A stretch of 64,000 nucleotides of DNA from Gnetum montanum. Lineage: Eukaryota; Streptophyta; Gnetopsida; Gnetales; Gnetaceae. This document shows, piece after piece, positions 47,561-58,558 of the stretch (positions within the stretch are counted from its first letter, which is position 1; each line of letters begins with the position of its first letter). Location of the stretch: assembly GCA_015680685.1 (NCBI GenBank), contig MNCI01008094.1, positions 1-64,000 on the forward strand, in the 5' to 3' direction. Made by a program: the position numbers and the translations under genes. The notes beneath the pieces are model-generated. The model saw only the letters and a program-made list of their open reading frames with translations. It had not been told where the DNA came from and did not search any database.

Positions 47561-48429
47561 TAAGCTTTTATGACCTGATAATGACCTCCTGTACCCATCA
47601 TGAAGCATTGGTTGACATGTTGACCTCAATTCCTATTATAGAGGACATCCTAATGGATGAGCAATCTATCCACATTGTGATGCTATCCTCTGCCCCACAA
47701 GAGTCAAGTTCAATGCCCCTGGCATTCTATAATGAAGTGATCAAGGTTAACCCTAAGAAGGGTTAGGTCATCACTGCACTAATGTTTATCATAATCTAAG
47801 TTGGGTAGTGTAGAATTTGCAAGGGGCATGTTGATGATGGGGTGACAACCAATGTCATTCCATACATGATTGTTAACAAGCTTGATCTTGCCAATAAAAT
47901 CAAACCAACAAAGATAATGTGTCTAAAATCCTACAAAGATTCATGTGTTGTTGTAAGAGAAATGATCATGATAGCATTCGTGGTAGGGAAGCAATTCCCC
48001 ATCACTATGAAATTCACTGTCATCAAGGAGACGCTCGAATTCAACCTGATCTTGGGTAGACCTAGGCTTGATCAACTATAGGTCATCTCCTCCCCAATCC
48101 ACCAAGAAATCCACCTTCTATACAAAGGTGGTAAGGTTATCATATATGGTAATAATGTAGCCCCTCTAACAATTAGCAACATTAACACTGAACAAGGGTT
48201 GGAGGTGGAGTTCCTTGATGACAAGCCTCCCAAAAATGATGAAGGTGAAACGTGTGAGGTAGACCAACCTGGGGAACTAAAGGAAGCCACTAACCTCTTG
48301 AAGGATGCTCAATGGGAAAAATTCCCCTTTGACATAGCTAACGAAGGTCAAGGTGAGTATCACATTATACCATCTAGGCCCTACATGCCTTCTAACCCAC
48401 ACCTAATTAGGAAGCAACTATGTGACTAA
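47561..48429 (+). pseudogene. Aspartic protease of element D
   Basis: The frame opens with MTSCTHHEALVDMLTSIP (47581) and APQESSSMPLAF, as in element C. The active site is GHVDDGVTTNVIPY (about 47830). Next come CLKSYKDSCVVVREMI, EFNLILGRPRLDQL (48040-48080, the ILGRPWL motif with W to R) and a C-terminal tail rich in acidic residues, ending at the TAA at 48427. There are single stops at 47764 and 48079. Confidence 0.8.
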
Positions 48430-48689
48430 GGCATCCCCTTACTCCAACATGTGCTAGGTGCCTACCTACCCCTGACTTTTGCATACCTCATTTGTTTGCA
48501 TTTTTGTTTTACATATATGTATTGCTTGGTTGTTAGCATTCACATTGTTTTCCTTTATTATGCATTTATTTCTTTTTCTTGTGCATTTTGCTTAGTTTAC
48601 ATTTTCACTTGTTTACTTCTTATTTTATGCATGAGAAACATCAAAATACATGAAAATTAGAAAATTAAAAATTACAAAAACAATGGTCC

Positions 48690-48920
48690 ACCATGGCCTT
48701 ACATTTGCAATCTCCCTTACAACGCATGGCTTGGAATGGCCTAAAACTACTAGCATGGCCCACCACAATCCTAAACTAGCATCACACAGCCTACGATGGC
48801 CTAAAACTGGCAACTTGCTTCCTTCCATCGCATAGCCTGAAATGGCCTTAAACTACCATTGGCTCCTATAATGGCCTAAAACTACCAATGCATGCTTTAC
48901 ACATGTGGCCTGAAATGGCC
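48690..48920 (-). repeat. GTTTAA-GGCC repeat module after protease (element D)
   Basis: Five or six copies of a unit seen on the plus strand as GCATAGCCTGAAATGGCCTTAAACTACCA. As listed it is the reverse of the A module, which shows the unit in the opposite element orientation, in keeping with D lying on the plus strand. It lies between the protease stop and the 3' end of the antisense gene. Confidence 0.7.
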
Positions 48921-49144
48921 TCAAAATAGCAATTACTACAGTATAGTCATATCAAATTCATCACATTATTAGCATTAAAACACATAACAAATAAATGCAA
49001 AAGTCTTACATGTCATACACTCCATATAGCAAAACAATCCATTACATCTCACCTTAATAATAGTACATGATCATTTGCACCATACAAAAAAAAAATACCC
49101 AAAAATGCAAATATGCCCAATAGAAAGTTTACATCAAGATATGC

Positions 49145-50040
49145 TCAACTAGTGGTACTAGGTGGGGGTGGAGGTCTTTCTTCATCTACTGCACCGTTGG
49201 GACCTACAACATCGCTTGGTGCTTGTAAATGACAATAAAAATAAAGAAGAAAACATATAAAAAAGTGTACAATATACAAACTAGCATAAAAATCATAAAA
49301 ACTAACCTAAGAGTGTTCTACATTAATCATGTTTGGAGGCAAGATATCAAGGCCCTCCTCCAAGGATTTGAGGATCTTGGCCTTAGATAGATGCATCTAG
49401 TCCTCCTAGCCAAAGTCAACTCCCATGAGGATCTTACCTTTGTCCATGGTGGTCCATGCAAGTGGCTCCATGAAAAATGTGGCAAATGAAGCCTCCCCTT
49501 AAGTCATGACAATTTTCCTCTCTAGGAAACCACTCACCATGATATGTTGAGCAAACAACTCATAGTCCTATCTCACACTAGTTTTCTCAAGGAATATCTC
49601 AAGGTAATAATGTTTAACAGATTCTTCCTTGAGTTACTAAAGATATGCATCTTGCTTGTACTTATAGTGGTGTTGTGCCCACTTTCATACCTTGGCACTA
49701 AAATTATTCTAGTCCTAGTTCTTCTAGGAAAGCAGATCCATCTGTAACCACTACTTAATGATCTCCTGGGTAGCCTTGTTCTTACCTCAAATGGCTAACT
49801 AGTACCTGGCATAATCAATTTTTGCAGTCCACCAGGTACTATCACCCTATGACTAAGCCACCAAGAAGTCATATTAGGAGTAAAGGTCCTCCATCTTCAT
49901 GTCTTGGCTAGTTACTCTCTCTGAAAGTTCATGAACACACTTCCACAAGTGCTCATTCAAGCACCTATAGACCGATAATACTTTCACATAATAAATCACA
50001 CACTTGCTGATTGCCTTGTACATATGATGAGCTACCTTCT
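49145..50040 (-). pseudogene. 3' exons of the antisense gene, element D copy
   Basis: The gene runs opposite to D gag-protease. The last exon (49145-49221) reads APSDVVGPNGAVDEERPPPP and ends in a stop. It matches the last exon in A (ALEDTGSPRNEGGDDPPLPS) in length, phase and Pro-rich end. The intron is about 49222-49306, with the donor on the minus strand reading TTAG|GTTAGT. The exon before it (from 50040 down to 49307) ends LSKAKILKSLEEGLDILPPN, like MKDHILHHLEEGLPHLAP in A. Further up, TSQDMKMEDLYS and WTAKIDYARY are readable. It is cut at 50040 by the B 3' LTR. Confidence 0.65.
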
Positions 50041-51683
50041 TAAAATAATTAAAAATGTCGATGGTTGGAATTACTAAGGGGTAAATGGAAATATAGTCTT
50101 AACCCAACCTCCATGTGAGGGCCTTGCTAGAAATAGAGGTGGAGCACCGTAAATAATCTTGTTGATCAATTAGGGGCTTTGCCAATTTCAACCGAGGTGT
50201 TTGGTGAAACTTGGGGGTGGCGTGGTTAGCCAAAATGCAAATACAAACAACATGAAATGGTACTAAGTGTCAAAGTGGTGTTTTGCAATGCTAAGTGTAG
50301 AGCGTAGCCATGGAATGGGGCAAGCGTAGCTAAGGGTTTCAACCAAAAAGAGGGTGTCAACCCGTGGAGACTATTGCACGAGCGTAGTATAGCATGGCTA
50401 TGCATGAAAAATGCACAAAGACATAAGAAAATGCTAAAAATGGAAGAGATAAATGGAACACTACCCCAAATAGAAGCATAGTTAACTACAAAAGGGTCTA
50501 AGAAGGTACATAATGTACAACATGTGTAGTGGGAGCATAGTCATAGTCTCAGTGGTGTCAGGCCATGAAGTTTGGTGCCCGCTGTGATGAACAATGCCTA
50601 CTAGGTTGGCCACCATAGTGTACCATGTGGTGTTCTTGATGGCTGCAATGAGGCTACAGTGTACCATGTAGTGTAAGGCTACAATGGGATCATGGTGTAC
50701 TATGTTGTGTAGGGTTGAAATGGGGTCACAGTGTACTGTGCGGTGTAGGGCTACAACAGGACCACGATGTACCTACAGTGCAAGGTTGCAATAGGACCAT
50801 GATGTACTGTGTCATGTAGGGATGCCTCTTTACCAATGTAGTGTTCTCTAAGTCTTATTCACACATAGAGCTAAGTGCTAAGATGCCAAAATGCCAAATG
50901 CCAAATGAAAGTGCCAATTGCCAACCGATGAAAAATGGAAGCCCACCACTAAAACATTGGGGCATAGGGGTATTTATAGGGCTAGAGTTAATCCAAAATG
51001 TGGATTGGGTGCCATGTGGCAGTGCAGTAGGTGGGACGACGAGAAAAATTTATAAAATTTTCTAAGTTTGAAGGTGACTAGAAAAAGTTTAAAAAAATTT
51101 CTAACTCTAGTTGCTACACTTGTTCCATGTTACATGTGGGACACGGGATGCTCCCCAGGGATAGGGCATAGCATGGACACTTAGAAGAATCTAGAAAAAA
51201 TTGAAGTCCTTATTCTTGCTACACTAGCTACACTCTAGAGCATAGCAGGAGAGGTAGCTTCAAGAGTTAGAAAATCTACCAAATGCGTCCTTCATGCTAA
51301 GCTAGCTTAATAGCATCTGGCTTAACACTTAGGCAAAACTGGCCACTGAGTTGTTGGCTATGCTCTATAGCATATCAAGGGCAATAGAAGTGTAGCATAA
51401 CACTTAAAAATTTTTGCAAAATTGGCCATTTGTGTGTTGGCTAGCAAGAGCATAGTAGCTACAGTGACAAAGCAGAATAGCTACAATGCCAAAGCATAGT
51501 ACAACACTTAGAAAAATGTTGCAGCTAGTGTCATCATTCTGACACTTAGAAAAATTTTGCAAATCTAGCTATTGGAGCTAACTATACTCAACACTTATAA
51601 AAATTTGGGCAAAGTGCCACCATTTTGACACTTAGCCAAATTTGTAGTCAAGAAGCCAAGATCTGAAATTTTGTGGTGTTTCA
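50041..51683 (-). repeat. 3' LTR of element B
   Basis: It aligns with 57342-59061: the start TAAAATAATTAAAAATGTC against TGTAACAACCAAAAATGTC, and the end GTGGTGTTTCA. It has a minus-strand TATA box (CTATAAATA, plus 50971-50979). A block of CATAG...GTGTACCATGTGGTGTAGGGCTACAATGGGACCA copies lies at about 50600-50820. The left terminal TG is mutated. Confidence 0.85.
50600..50830. repeat. GTGTACCATGTGGTGTA-GGCTACAA repeats in the B LTR
   Basis: About five copies, each roughly 48 bp, of AGTGTACCATGTGGTGTAGGGCTACAATGGGACCA, with variation. Two or three copies remain in the C LTR (58090-58170). They lie in the transcribed part of the LTR. Confidence 0.65.
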
Positions 51684-52037
51684 ATGGCTCCTCTTTATTA
51701 ATGTCTAGAGGAGTGGCCTAAGAGATGTCAACAATGCATTGCAAAACACCACAGCAGACATTGCTCGTTGGTACCAGATCAAATGTTGTTCCACCATGTT
51801 CAAGAGTGCTATGGATAAGGGTATGCTGAGGGAAAAAGGCATAGGCAATGGAGATGAAATGTAAACAATCATGTAAGATGTGAAGTCAACATGGCTAACA
51901 ATGACCATGGCATGGAGTGACTTGCTCCTGAAACATTGAACTCTTGTCAGAATTTTCATGAGAGATTTAAAGCCGATCCAAGTCTGGGCCGATTGCAAAG
52001 CTACAACATTTTCAATTTTCTTAAGCATGTGCTTTTT

Positions 52038-52150
52038 CTAGTTCTCCTTCTTATTCTTTTTTTTTTTTGCTTTTTCATTTTTTCTCTTTTTTTCTTTTTT
52101 TTTCTCTCTCTCTTTTTTTTAATACTTTTTTCTTTTTCTTCTTTGCTTTT
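52038..52150 (-). repeat. Purine-rich tract in element sense (B)
   Basis: An almost pure C/T run on the plus strand, about 110 bp. The matching tract in C (59455-59530) is built of CTT units. It lies about 0.4 kb from the 3' LTR in both. Confidence 0.8.
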
Positions 52151-52859
52151 CTACGAGATGAACCTCTGTTGGGTTTAGCTTATTGCTAAATGCTAGCTGC
52201 AAGGTGTAGGCCATCAAGTGGACTATGTGCCACAAGATCGACTTTGCTTTGATGCAACTAGATCGCACCCATAGAATAGGTTTTTCCTCCCTGGGATGAG
52301 TTGCATTACATCTTCTTAGGCTTTGACCAACCAATAGAGGCTCCCCACAAGATGAGTTGTGTTACATCCACCTTGGGTTCTACGATTGATGTGAAAAGAA
52401 TTTCATATGCATCATAGTGCGTATGCATCAAAGGGACGTGCAATTGTGAGTATACAGGGGATAAGAGGCTATTGGGATGAAGGAGTGGATGTGTGTAGGC
52501 TATAATGGGATGAGGGGGATGTACACTCTTGAGTGGCTTAACTAGTCTAATCATGCACATCGGAGCAATGTGGTGACTTTCTGCTATGATGAGATGCATC
52601 TTTGTATGACCACCTCTAAGGCTTCATCCTAAAAACACAACTTTGAGAAGACAAGAAAACCAAATAACACAAAATGTAAATGCAAATGCTAGATGTTAAG
52701 ATGGTGCAAATGTTGGATGTGAAGATGCTACAAATGCATTAAATATTGCCAGTGAAAGTGCTAGCATGATGATGTTGTAAATGTCCCAAAGGTCATACTA
52801 ATGGCAAGTGCTTCAAAAGATTAGCAGAATGGTGGTAGGCGATGTTGCTATGAGTGTGC

Positions 52860-53300
52860 AAACCTAGTTTAAGGTCCTAGTAGATCATGGAGTGCTAGTT
52901 TATAGACCTAGCAAACTATTTCATGCCAATTTAACATCATAGTAGATGAGCTATTATAATAGTTTAATGTCATGATCCAAGGATGAGCTATGGATGCCAA
53001 TTTAACATTGTAGCCCAAGGATGTGTTGTGCCAGTTTATAGTCATAACAGATTATCTGTGCCAATTTTTTGCATCATGGCTAACAAGTGCTTACCTTGCT
53101 TGTATGAGATGCGATGCTCCATGCATAGTCATGCTGTGTGCCTACAAGATCCTACAAAAATCAACTACAAAAACAACATCAAGTAACACCTATTGTAAAC
53201 AAAGTTAAAATGCATGAATGAAAGGAAAGTAATGTAAAAAGTGATAGTTTTAGGCTATTCTGGACCATGGGCTAGTTTAAGGCCTTTTCAGGCCATGTGT
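52860..53300 (+). repeat. GTTTAA-GGCC repeat module after protease (element B)
   Basis: About eight copies of GCCAGTTTA-x-GTCATAGCAGA-type units, ending with CTAGTTTAAGGCCTTTTCAGGCCATG. Closely matched by C at 60270-60700. Confidence 0.7.
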
Positions 53301-53761
53301 TTTTGTAGTTTTATGTTTTTTTTATTTTTATGTGTTTTTGATTTTCAAATGTAATGCGTAAGCTAAGTGGATGGATGTGTGAACAAAGTAAAGTAGTGTG
53401 TAAACTAGGTAAGCAGGTGAAATGTAAATGCATGAACAAATACAATGCAAGAAAAAACAAAAAATGCATGGCCCATGGAGGTAAGGGGTAAATAGGTGCT
53501 TAGTGCATTTTCAACCAAGGGAAAGTCTTGGTCATGTAGTTACTTCCTAACCAAGTGTGGATTCGGGGATATGCAAGGCTTAAGATCCTCTGAGAAGCTG
53601 TTGGCTTCAACTACTCATTCAGGTATGTTACCCTTAGGTGTTGTGTTGGTTGTTGTAGGTGCACCACCAAGAAACTCCACCTTTGACACTTACTCCATGT
53701 CTATGTGGTGGACAGCTGGAGATGAGGTGTTATCATTGTGGATGATAACTTAACTACCTTC

Positions 53762-54480
53762 CTATGAAAGATTGAATTCTTGGTGGATGGGATAGGAGAT
53801 AGCCCATAGTTGGGCTAACCAAGGCTTGCCTAGGATTAGGTTGAAGCTTGACATCTTCTCTATGATAGTAAAATTTGTGCTACTGGAGAATTGCTCTCCT
53901 TCCATGAAGGCTAAGTTGATTGTACCCCTGAGAATGATGCATGATCCATTGAAGGATTTTAGATACACATTTTTGATTGGGCTGATCTCGTCTGCTAGGT
54001 CTAGCTTGTTGATGAAGGAGTATAGGACTATGTTTATTGTTGCACCATTATTGACATGCACTCTGTGAATGGTGCATTGCCCAACATATATGCTAATGGA
54101 TAGTGGAGCTGTAGTGACCTCCCCTCATTTAGGTTTGACCTTGATTACATCATCGTGAAATGCTAGGAATGTTAAACCCAATTCCTATGGTGCAGGGGGG
54201 AACATTGCTACATGGATGGTGTTCTCATTTATAGGGATGTCCTCTATAATAGGAATGAAGGCCAACATCTAGGTCAATGCTTGCCAGTGAGCAGATTAGG
54301 TCATGACCAAGTCGTACAAGCTCAACATTATGTTCTTTTGCTTGAGCATTTGTTTCACCTGGGTTAGTGTAGCTAAGAAATCCTTGTCATCAGACATTGT
54401 GTTGGCCTTAACTTCCTCCATGAGGGTTAAGATATGGATCTCTCATGGAGGGGACTTAGGCTTGGGCTACTTAGCCTACT
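53762..54480 (-). pseudogene. Aspartic protease of element B
   Basis: On the minus strand the frame reads from about 54480 down. The active site is MHVNNGATINIVLY (54020-54061), with Asn-Asn-Gly in place of Asp-Ser-Gly. Then come SFINKLDLADEI, YLKSFNGSCIILRGTINLAF and SFNLILGKPWLAQL (about 53800-53850). The 100-codon part 53762-54061 has no stop. Losing the catalytic Asp means the protease is inactive. The same replacement occurs in C, so it may predate the tandem arrangement. Confidence 0.8.
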
Positions 54481-56640
54481 TGGTGGTAGCGGCACCAATG
54501 CTCAGTTATTACTTGCTAGTTGTGGCCTTTGCTTCGGCTATGGAGGTTGCAAGTCACTCATTCATCCTCTTGTGTTGCCATTTGGTAGGCCTAACCAGGT
54601 TGCTAGTGGGGTCTACCCTTGAAGGAGGAGGGACCAAGATGTTTCTCACTATTGGGCTTTGGATAGGTAAGGGGCCATCATGTTGTGGCACATTTATGAG
54701 AAATGGCCATTTAGGAGTTGTTGTCGGGCCACCTCATTGTTGCACCTTGATGAGAAAACTTGCTTAGTGGTTGTTGTTGCTACATCATGCCAATTTAATG
54801 TCTTAGCAGACAGTTGGCTTGGTTGCTAGTTTAACATCTTAGCAGATGATTACTATGAGACCTTGATCACAAAGGATGTTCTAGGTACCCGAGGTGGAAC
54901 TTTGATAACAAAGGAGGGCCTCTTACTTGTGGAGGCTGAGGGCATCCTTGCCTTGTTAGGAGACACATGGATCACAAAAGGTTGTTACACATGTTTAGAC
55001 TTGCCACCTATATTGATGGAGTTTATGACGTAGGGGGCATCATCTATGTTGGGTTGGCTCACTACATTAAGTACCAATTAGCCTTGTATGATCATTCTTC
55101 GTAGGTCATCTTGCAAAACATAATAGTTGTCTGTACTGTGACCAGACATCTTTTGGTAATGACAGTATTCATCCAACTTAAAATGTTGTGGGACTAGGGG
55201 CATGTTTGATACTATTGAGGTGGGGTTCCTAAATCATTCGCAGTACCTATCATGTTTTTGGTAGGTAATCTCTGATATGTGTTTGTATTGGATTCACCTA
55301 GCTTTTAGGAGTTTCTCTAGTAGTTCAGAGGGTTCCATCAATAGTGGTGTATACTTTGAGCAATCCTTGTGCTTAAAGTTATACCTTGGGGTAGCCCCTA
55401 CCGATGTAGGTGAGTTGGCACCAAAGTTGATGGCATTGTGAACTGGGGCCTTAGGCTACTTGCCTATCATGCCTTAGTTGGTTGCTTTTGTGCTTGTGGC
55501 CACTATTTCCACTGTTGCATTTTTCTTATGTGCATGTTGGTTTCTTTAGGCCACATAGGTTGGGTTATTACTAGCTTAGACTACCTCCTCTATGCCCTAC
55601 ATTTGGGCAAAGGCTTGGCTGGGAGACTTTGGGGCTAGGTATTACAATTTTGACTTGATAAAGTCATTCACTACATCCTTGAAGATGGTCAGTAGGTGTG
55701 TCTCTACTAGGGGTTCATGCATTTTTCTCAATGTGCCACTCCAACATTGGAGGAATTTTGACAAGGGCTTTAGGGGTCCCTACTTAACTTGCATGAGTTG
55801 GCATGATGGCATGTGGCCAGGCTCGAAGGAGCAGCCACTCAAATTGAAATATGACCAACTATATGTCGCAGTCCCCTTTACCATTATACTTAGTGAGTTG
55901 TGGCAACTAGGCCCTAGTTTGAAGAGTCAACGATGGGACCATAGGACTTATGGGATCATCCTGGTAGAAGCCCACCACCTTGAAAATTTCGAAGGAGGCA
56001 TCTTGGAGTTGGTCAATCTCCTTCATCAAACTTTGGATCAATTAGAATGCCTAATCCAAGCTTGGGAATGTGCCAACCAATTGCATTGGTTGCACGATGA
56101 AGGGCTGGATTGCTGGTTGCAAAGTTTCCTAGTTTAACATCGTAGTAGACGATCATTGCCAGTTTAACATCATAGCAAATGATTGTTTCCAATTTAATGT
56201 CATAGAAAATGGATTTATTTGATACATTAGCTAAGGGATGGGCATGGTGATTGAGGTGGACCATACACGAGTGGGTTGGACAAACACCATGGATGCCGAT
56301 GAGACAAGCAGGGCATGGGATGCCTGAATTGTCTAGGGTTTGGAGGTGGCCCCTGCATGAGCATAGGATTGGGAAAATGTAGTAGTCACTTGCAAGGAAG
56401 GTTGAATTGGCATGGCTACTATCTCAAAGAGGATGGATGGAGAAAATTGAGGAAGGGTCGTACTAGGGAGTGGTTTTTGCAAGATGGTGTAGAGGGGGCT
56501 TTCATGTTCGAAGTGGGCCTCAAACTCATCTTCTTCCTCCTGTGAGCCTTCCTTGTAAGTTTTTCCTACATCATGCTTGTTTGCATAGATGAGTTGGAAC
56601 AAAAACTAGTGGTAGAAATCTATGAGTGGGATTATGTCAA
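54481..56640 (-). pseudogene. Gag of element B
   Basis: The minus-strand frame is scattered by stops. The N-terminal part (56333-56602) reads MFQLIYANKHDVGKTYKEG, then EEEDEFEAHFEHE, like A and D. The middle (56013-56264) contains a 10-residue repeat, YDIKLETIIC / YDVKLAMIVY / YDVKLGNFA. The conserved ND-FIKSKLYYLAP region (about 55640-55680) and the zinc-knuckle-like region (about 55100-55180, YCHYHQKMSGHS) can be recognised on the minus strand in broken frames. The long plus-strand frame at 55592-56137 is a shadow of this Gag. Confidence 0.65.
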
Positions 56641-57317
56641 ATAAGGAGGGGTTGTACTCTCGTCCGTCTTGGTGGACTTGTTTATAATCTTGTTTTCCCT
56701 CTAGGTAAAGGTGATCCACTAGTAATTCTGATTGGATTTTGGCACAAAAAAAATTGTATTGTTCATGGCTTTGGCTGGATCATGGTTTCAAATGTGTTAG
56801 ACACCAATGTGCAAGGTTGATCTAGATTCATTTTCAAAGATCAAGTGATGAGAGTTACTATTTGCAAAAAATGGCTAACTTTAAAAACTGCAAAAAATGA
56901 CTAAGTCTGCCAATAGCAAAAAAAAATGGCTAAGTATAAAAATGTAGAAAAATATCTAAGTGTTAAAATGCAAAAAAAATGGCTAAGTATGAAAATTGCA
57001 AAAAAATTGACTATGTGTAAAACTATGGAAATTTGGCTAAGTATGAAACTGCAAAAATTTGGCTAAGTATGAAAATGCAAAAAAAAAATGCTAAGTGTGA
57101 AAGCTACTAAAAATGGCTAACTCTAGTGTGATACTCGCTATGCTAGATCTGGCTACACTCTCCCAAGTACCCATAATTTTGGTTCAGTGCCAAAGATATT
57201 CTTTAGCTTTTGTCTAGAAAGGTTCTAGGGGAACCGATGATAAGGTCCAATCTACACCAACGAATGGTGGAGACAGCACACAGAAAAACAATCAAAAAAT
57301 GCAGAAGAAAATGGTGA
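56641..57317 (-). other. Leader of element B with a 25-29-bp minisatellite
   Basis: I see no gene. The region 56865-57120 holds nine to ten copies of a unit of the form GGCTAAGTATGAAAATGCAAAAAAAAT. The rest (57120-57317) matches the D leader. Confidence 0.75.
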
Positions 57318-57337
57318 GGCCCTCCTTCTAGTGCCAA
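57318..57337 (-). other. Primer-binding site of element B
   Basis: Reads TTTGGCACTAGAAGGAGGGCC on the minus strand, a few bases inside the LTR at 57342, and matches the sites of A and D. Confidence 0.65.
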
Positions 57338-57341
57338 AACT

Positions 57342-57703
57342 TGTAACAACCAAAAATGTCAATGGCTAAAATCACCAAGGGGTCAATGGACATACAACCT
57401 TAACCCTAAATTTGTTCATGGGCCTTGCTAGAAATAGAGGTGGAGCACCCTAAACGATCTTGTCGATCAAATAAAGGCTTTGCTGATTGCAACCAGGGTA
57501 GTGGGTGCAATCAAGGGATGGCTGTAATGACCAAAAACATCGATTGCTATAATCATCGAGGGTTCAACAGGCATGCAACCTTAACCCCACCTCTGCACAA
57601 GGGTCTTGTTGAAAATGGTGGTGGAGTTCCCTAAATGGTCTTGTCAATCGAATAGGGACTTTGCCGATTGCAACCAAGGTGATGGATGCAACTAGGGGGT
57701 AGC
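57342..57703. repeat. 181-bp tandem duplication at the end of the shared LTR
   Basis: TGTAACAACCAAAAATGTC at 57342 returns as TGTAATGACCAAAAACATC at 57523. The following TGGTGGAGCACCCTAAACGATCTTGTCGATC and ATTGCAACCAGGG also repeat. The B 3' LTR has one copy only. Confidence 0.75.
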
Positions 57704-58290
57704 ATGGTTAGCTGAAATGCAAATGCAAATAATGTGAAATGATGCTAAGTGTCAAATCAGTGCTTCGTGGTGCTAAGTGTAGAGCGTAGCCAAGGGTTTT
57801 GACCAAAACGAAAGTGTCAACTCATGGAGAAAATTGCTTAAGCATAGTATAACATGACAACGCATGAAAAAGTGCAAAAAATGTAAAAAAAATGTAAGGA
57901 AACACTAGAAATAGGAGAGAGAAATAGAACACTACCTCAAATGGAGGTGTAGTTAACTCCAAAAGGGTCTCGGAAGGTACACAATGTACAATAAAGTGCA
58001 GTGGGAGCATACTCACAGTCTCGGTGGTGTTAGGCCATGAAGCTGGATGCTCACCATAATGAACCATGCCTACTAGGGTTTCCACCCTAGTGTGCCTATA
58101 GGGCTACAACATGGCTACAGTGTACCATGTGATGCAAGGTTGCAATTAGGCTACAATGTATCATGTGGTGTAGTTATGCCTCTCTGCTAGTGTGCTATGC
58201 TCTAGGTCTCGTTCATCCAAAGATGCTTAGTGCTAAGATACCCCCAAAAAATGTCAAATGCCAAATGCTTAAAAATGCTTATGTCCAAAG

Positions 58291-58558
58291 AATGCCAACC
58301 ACTTGGGAATGCCAACAATCAAGGAATGCCAATCGTTGGGGAATGCCAATAGTTGAAGAATGCCAACCATCAGGGAATGCCAACAGTTGACAAATGCCAA
58401 TCATCGAGGAACACCAATACTCGAGGAATGCCAACCACTTGGGAATGCCAACTATTTGGGAATGCTAACCACCTAGGAATGCCAATTGTCTAGGAATGCT
58501 AACTACCTAGGAATGTTAATCACTTGGGAATGCCAACCACGTAGGAATGCCAATCATG
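58291..58558. repeat. 17-bp minisatellite, ~16 copies
   Basis: The unit is AATGCCAACCACTTGGG, repeated with changes mostly in its second half. It is strongly expanded compared with the B LTR (about 50880-50925, where only a few AATGCCAA words remain). Confidence 0.9.

Larger units (their letters stand above)
42544..50040 (+). mobile_element. Element D: Tat/Ogre-type element, 5' part
   Basis: A plus-strand relative of A, B and C: 5' LTR, primer site, leader, gag, protease, a GTTTAA-GGCC module, then the 3' exons of the antisense gene. It is cut at 50040 by the LTR of the B-C array. Any RT, integrase and 3' LTR would lie beyond 64000. Its LTR is closer to those of B and C than to that of A. 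Confidence 0.8.
51700..53470 (-). other. 3' non-coding part of element B
   Basis: The first 330 bp, as read, contain a broken minus-strand frame (51705-52028) that runs into the polypurine site. It may be the remnant of the end of pol. A polypyrimidine tract follows on the plus strand (52038-52150), a purine tract in element sense. Beyond it (52150-52620) is a stretch closely matched in C. The GTTTAA module lies at 52860-53300. I see no RT or integrase. Confidence 0.6.
51684..57341 (-). mobile_element. Element B: gag-protease element without RT or integrase
   Basis: The internal region runs from the polypurine site (51684) to the primer-binding site (57318-57337). On the minus strand it holds leader, gag, protease and about 2 kb of 3' sequence. 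RT, RNase H, integrase and the antisense gene are absent, although all ends needed for mobilisation are present. C has the same layout as far as it is visible, so this looks like a non-autonomous family and not a single deletion. Confidence 0.75.

Noticed and set aside
55592-56137. 181-codon plus-strand ORF
   Set aside because: It lies opposite the Gag of element B. The minus strand carries the recognisable Gag motifs, so this is a shadow.
58291-58558. CRISPR-like array
   Set aside because: Units are 17 bp without unique spacers. It is a minisatellite in a plant LTR.
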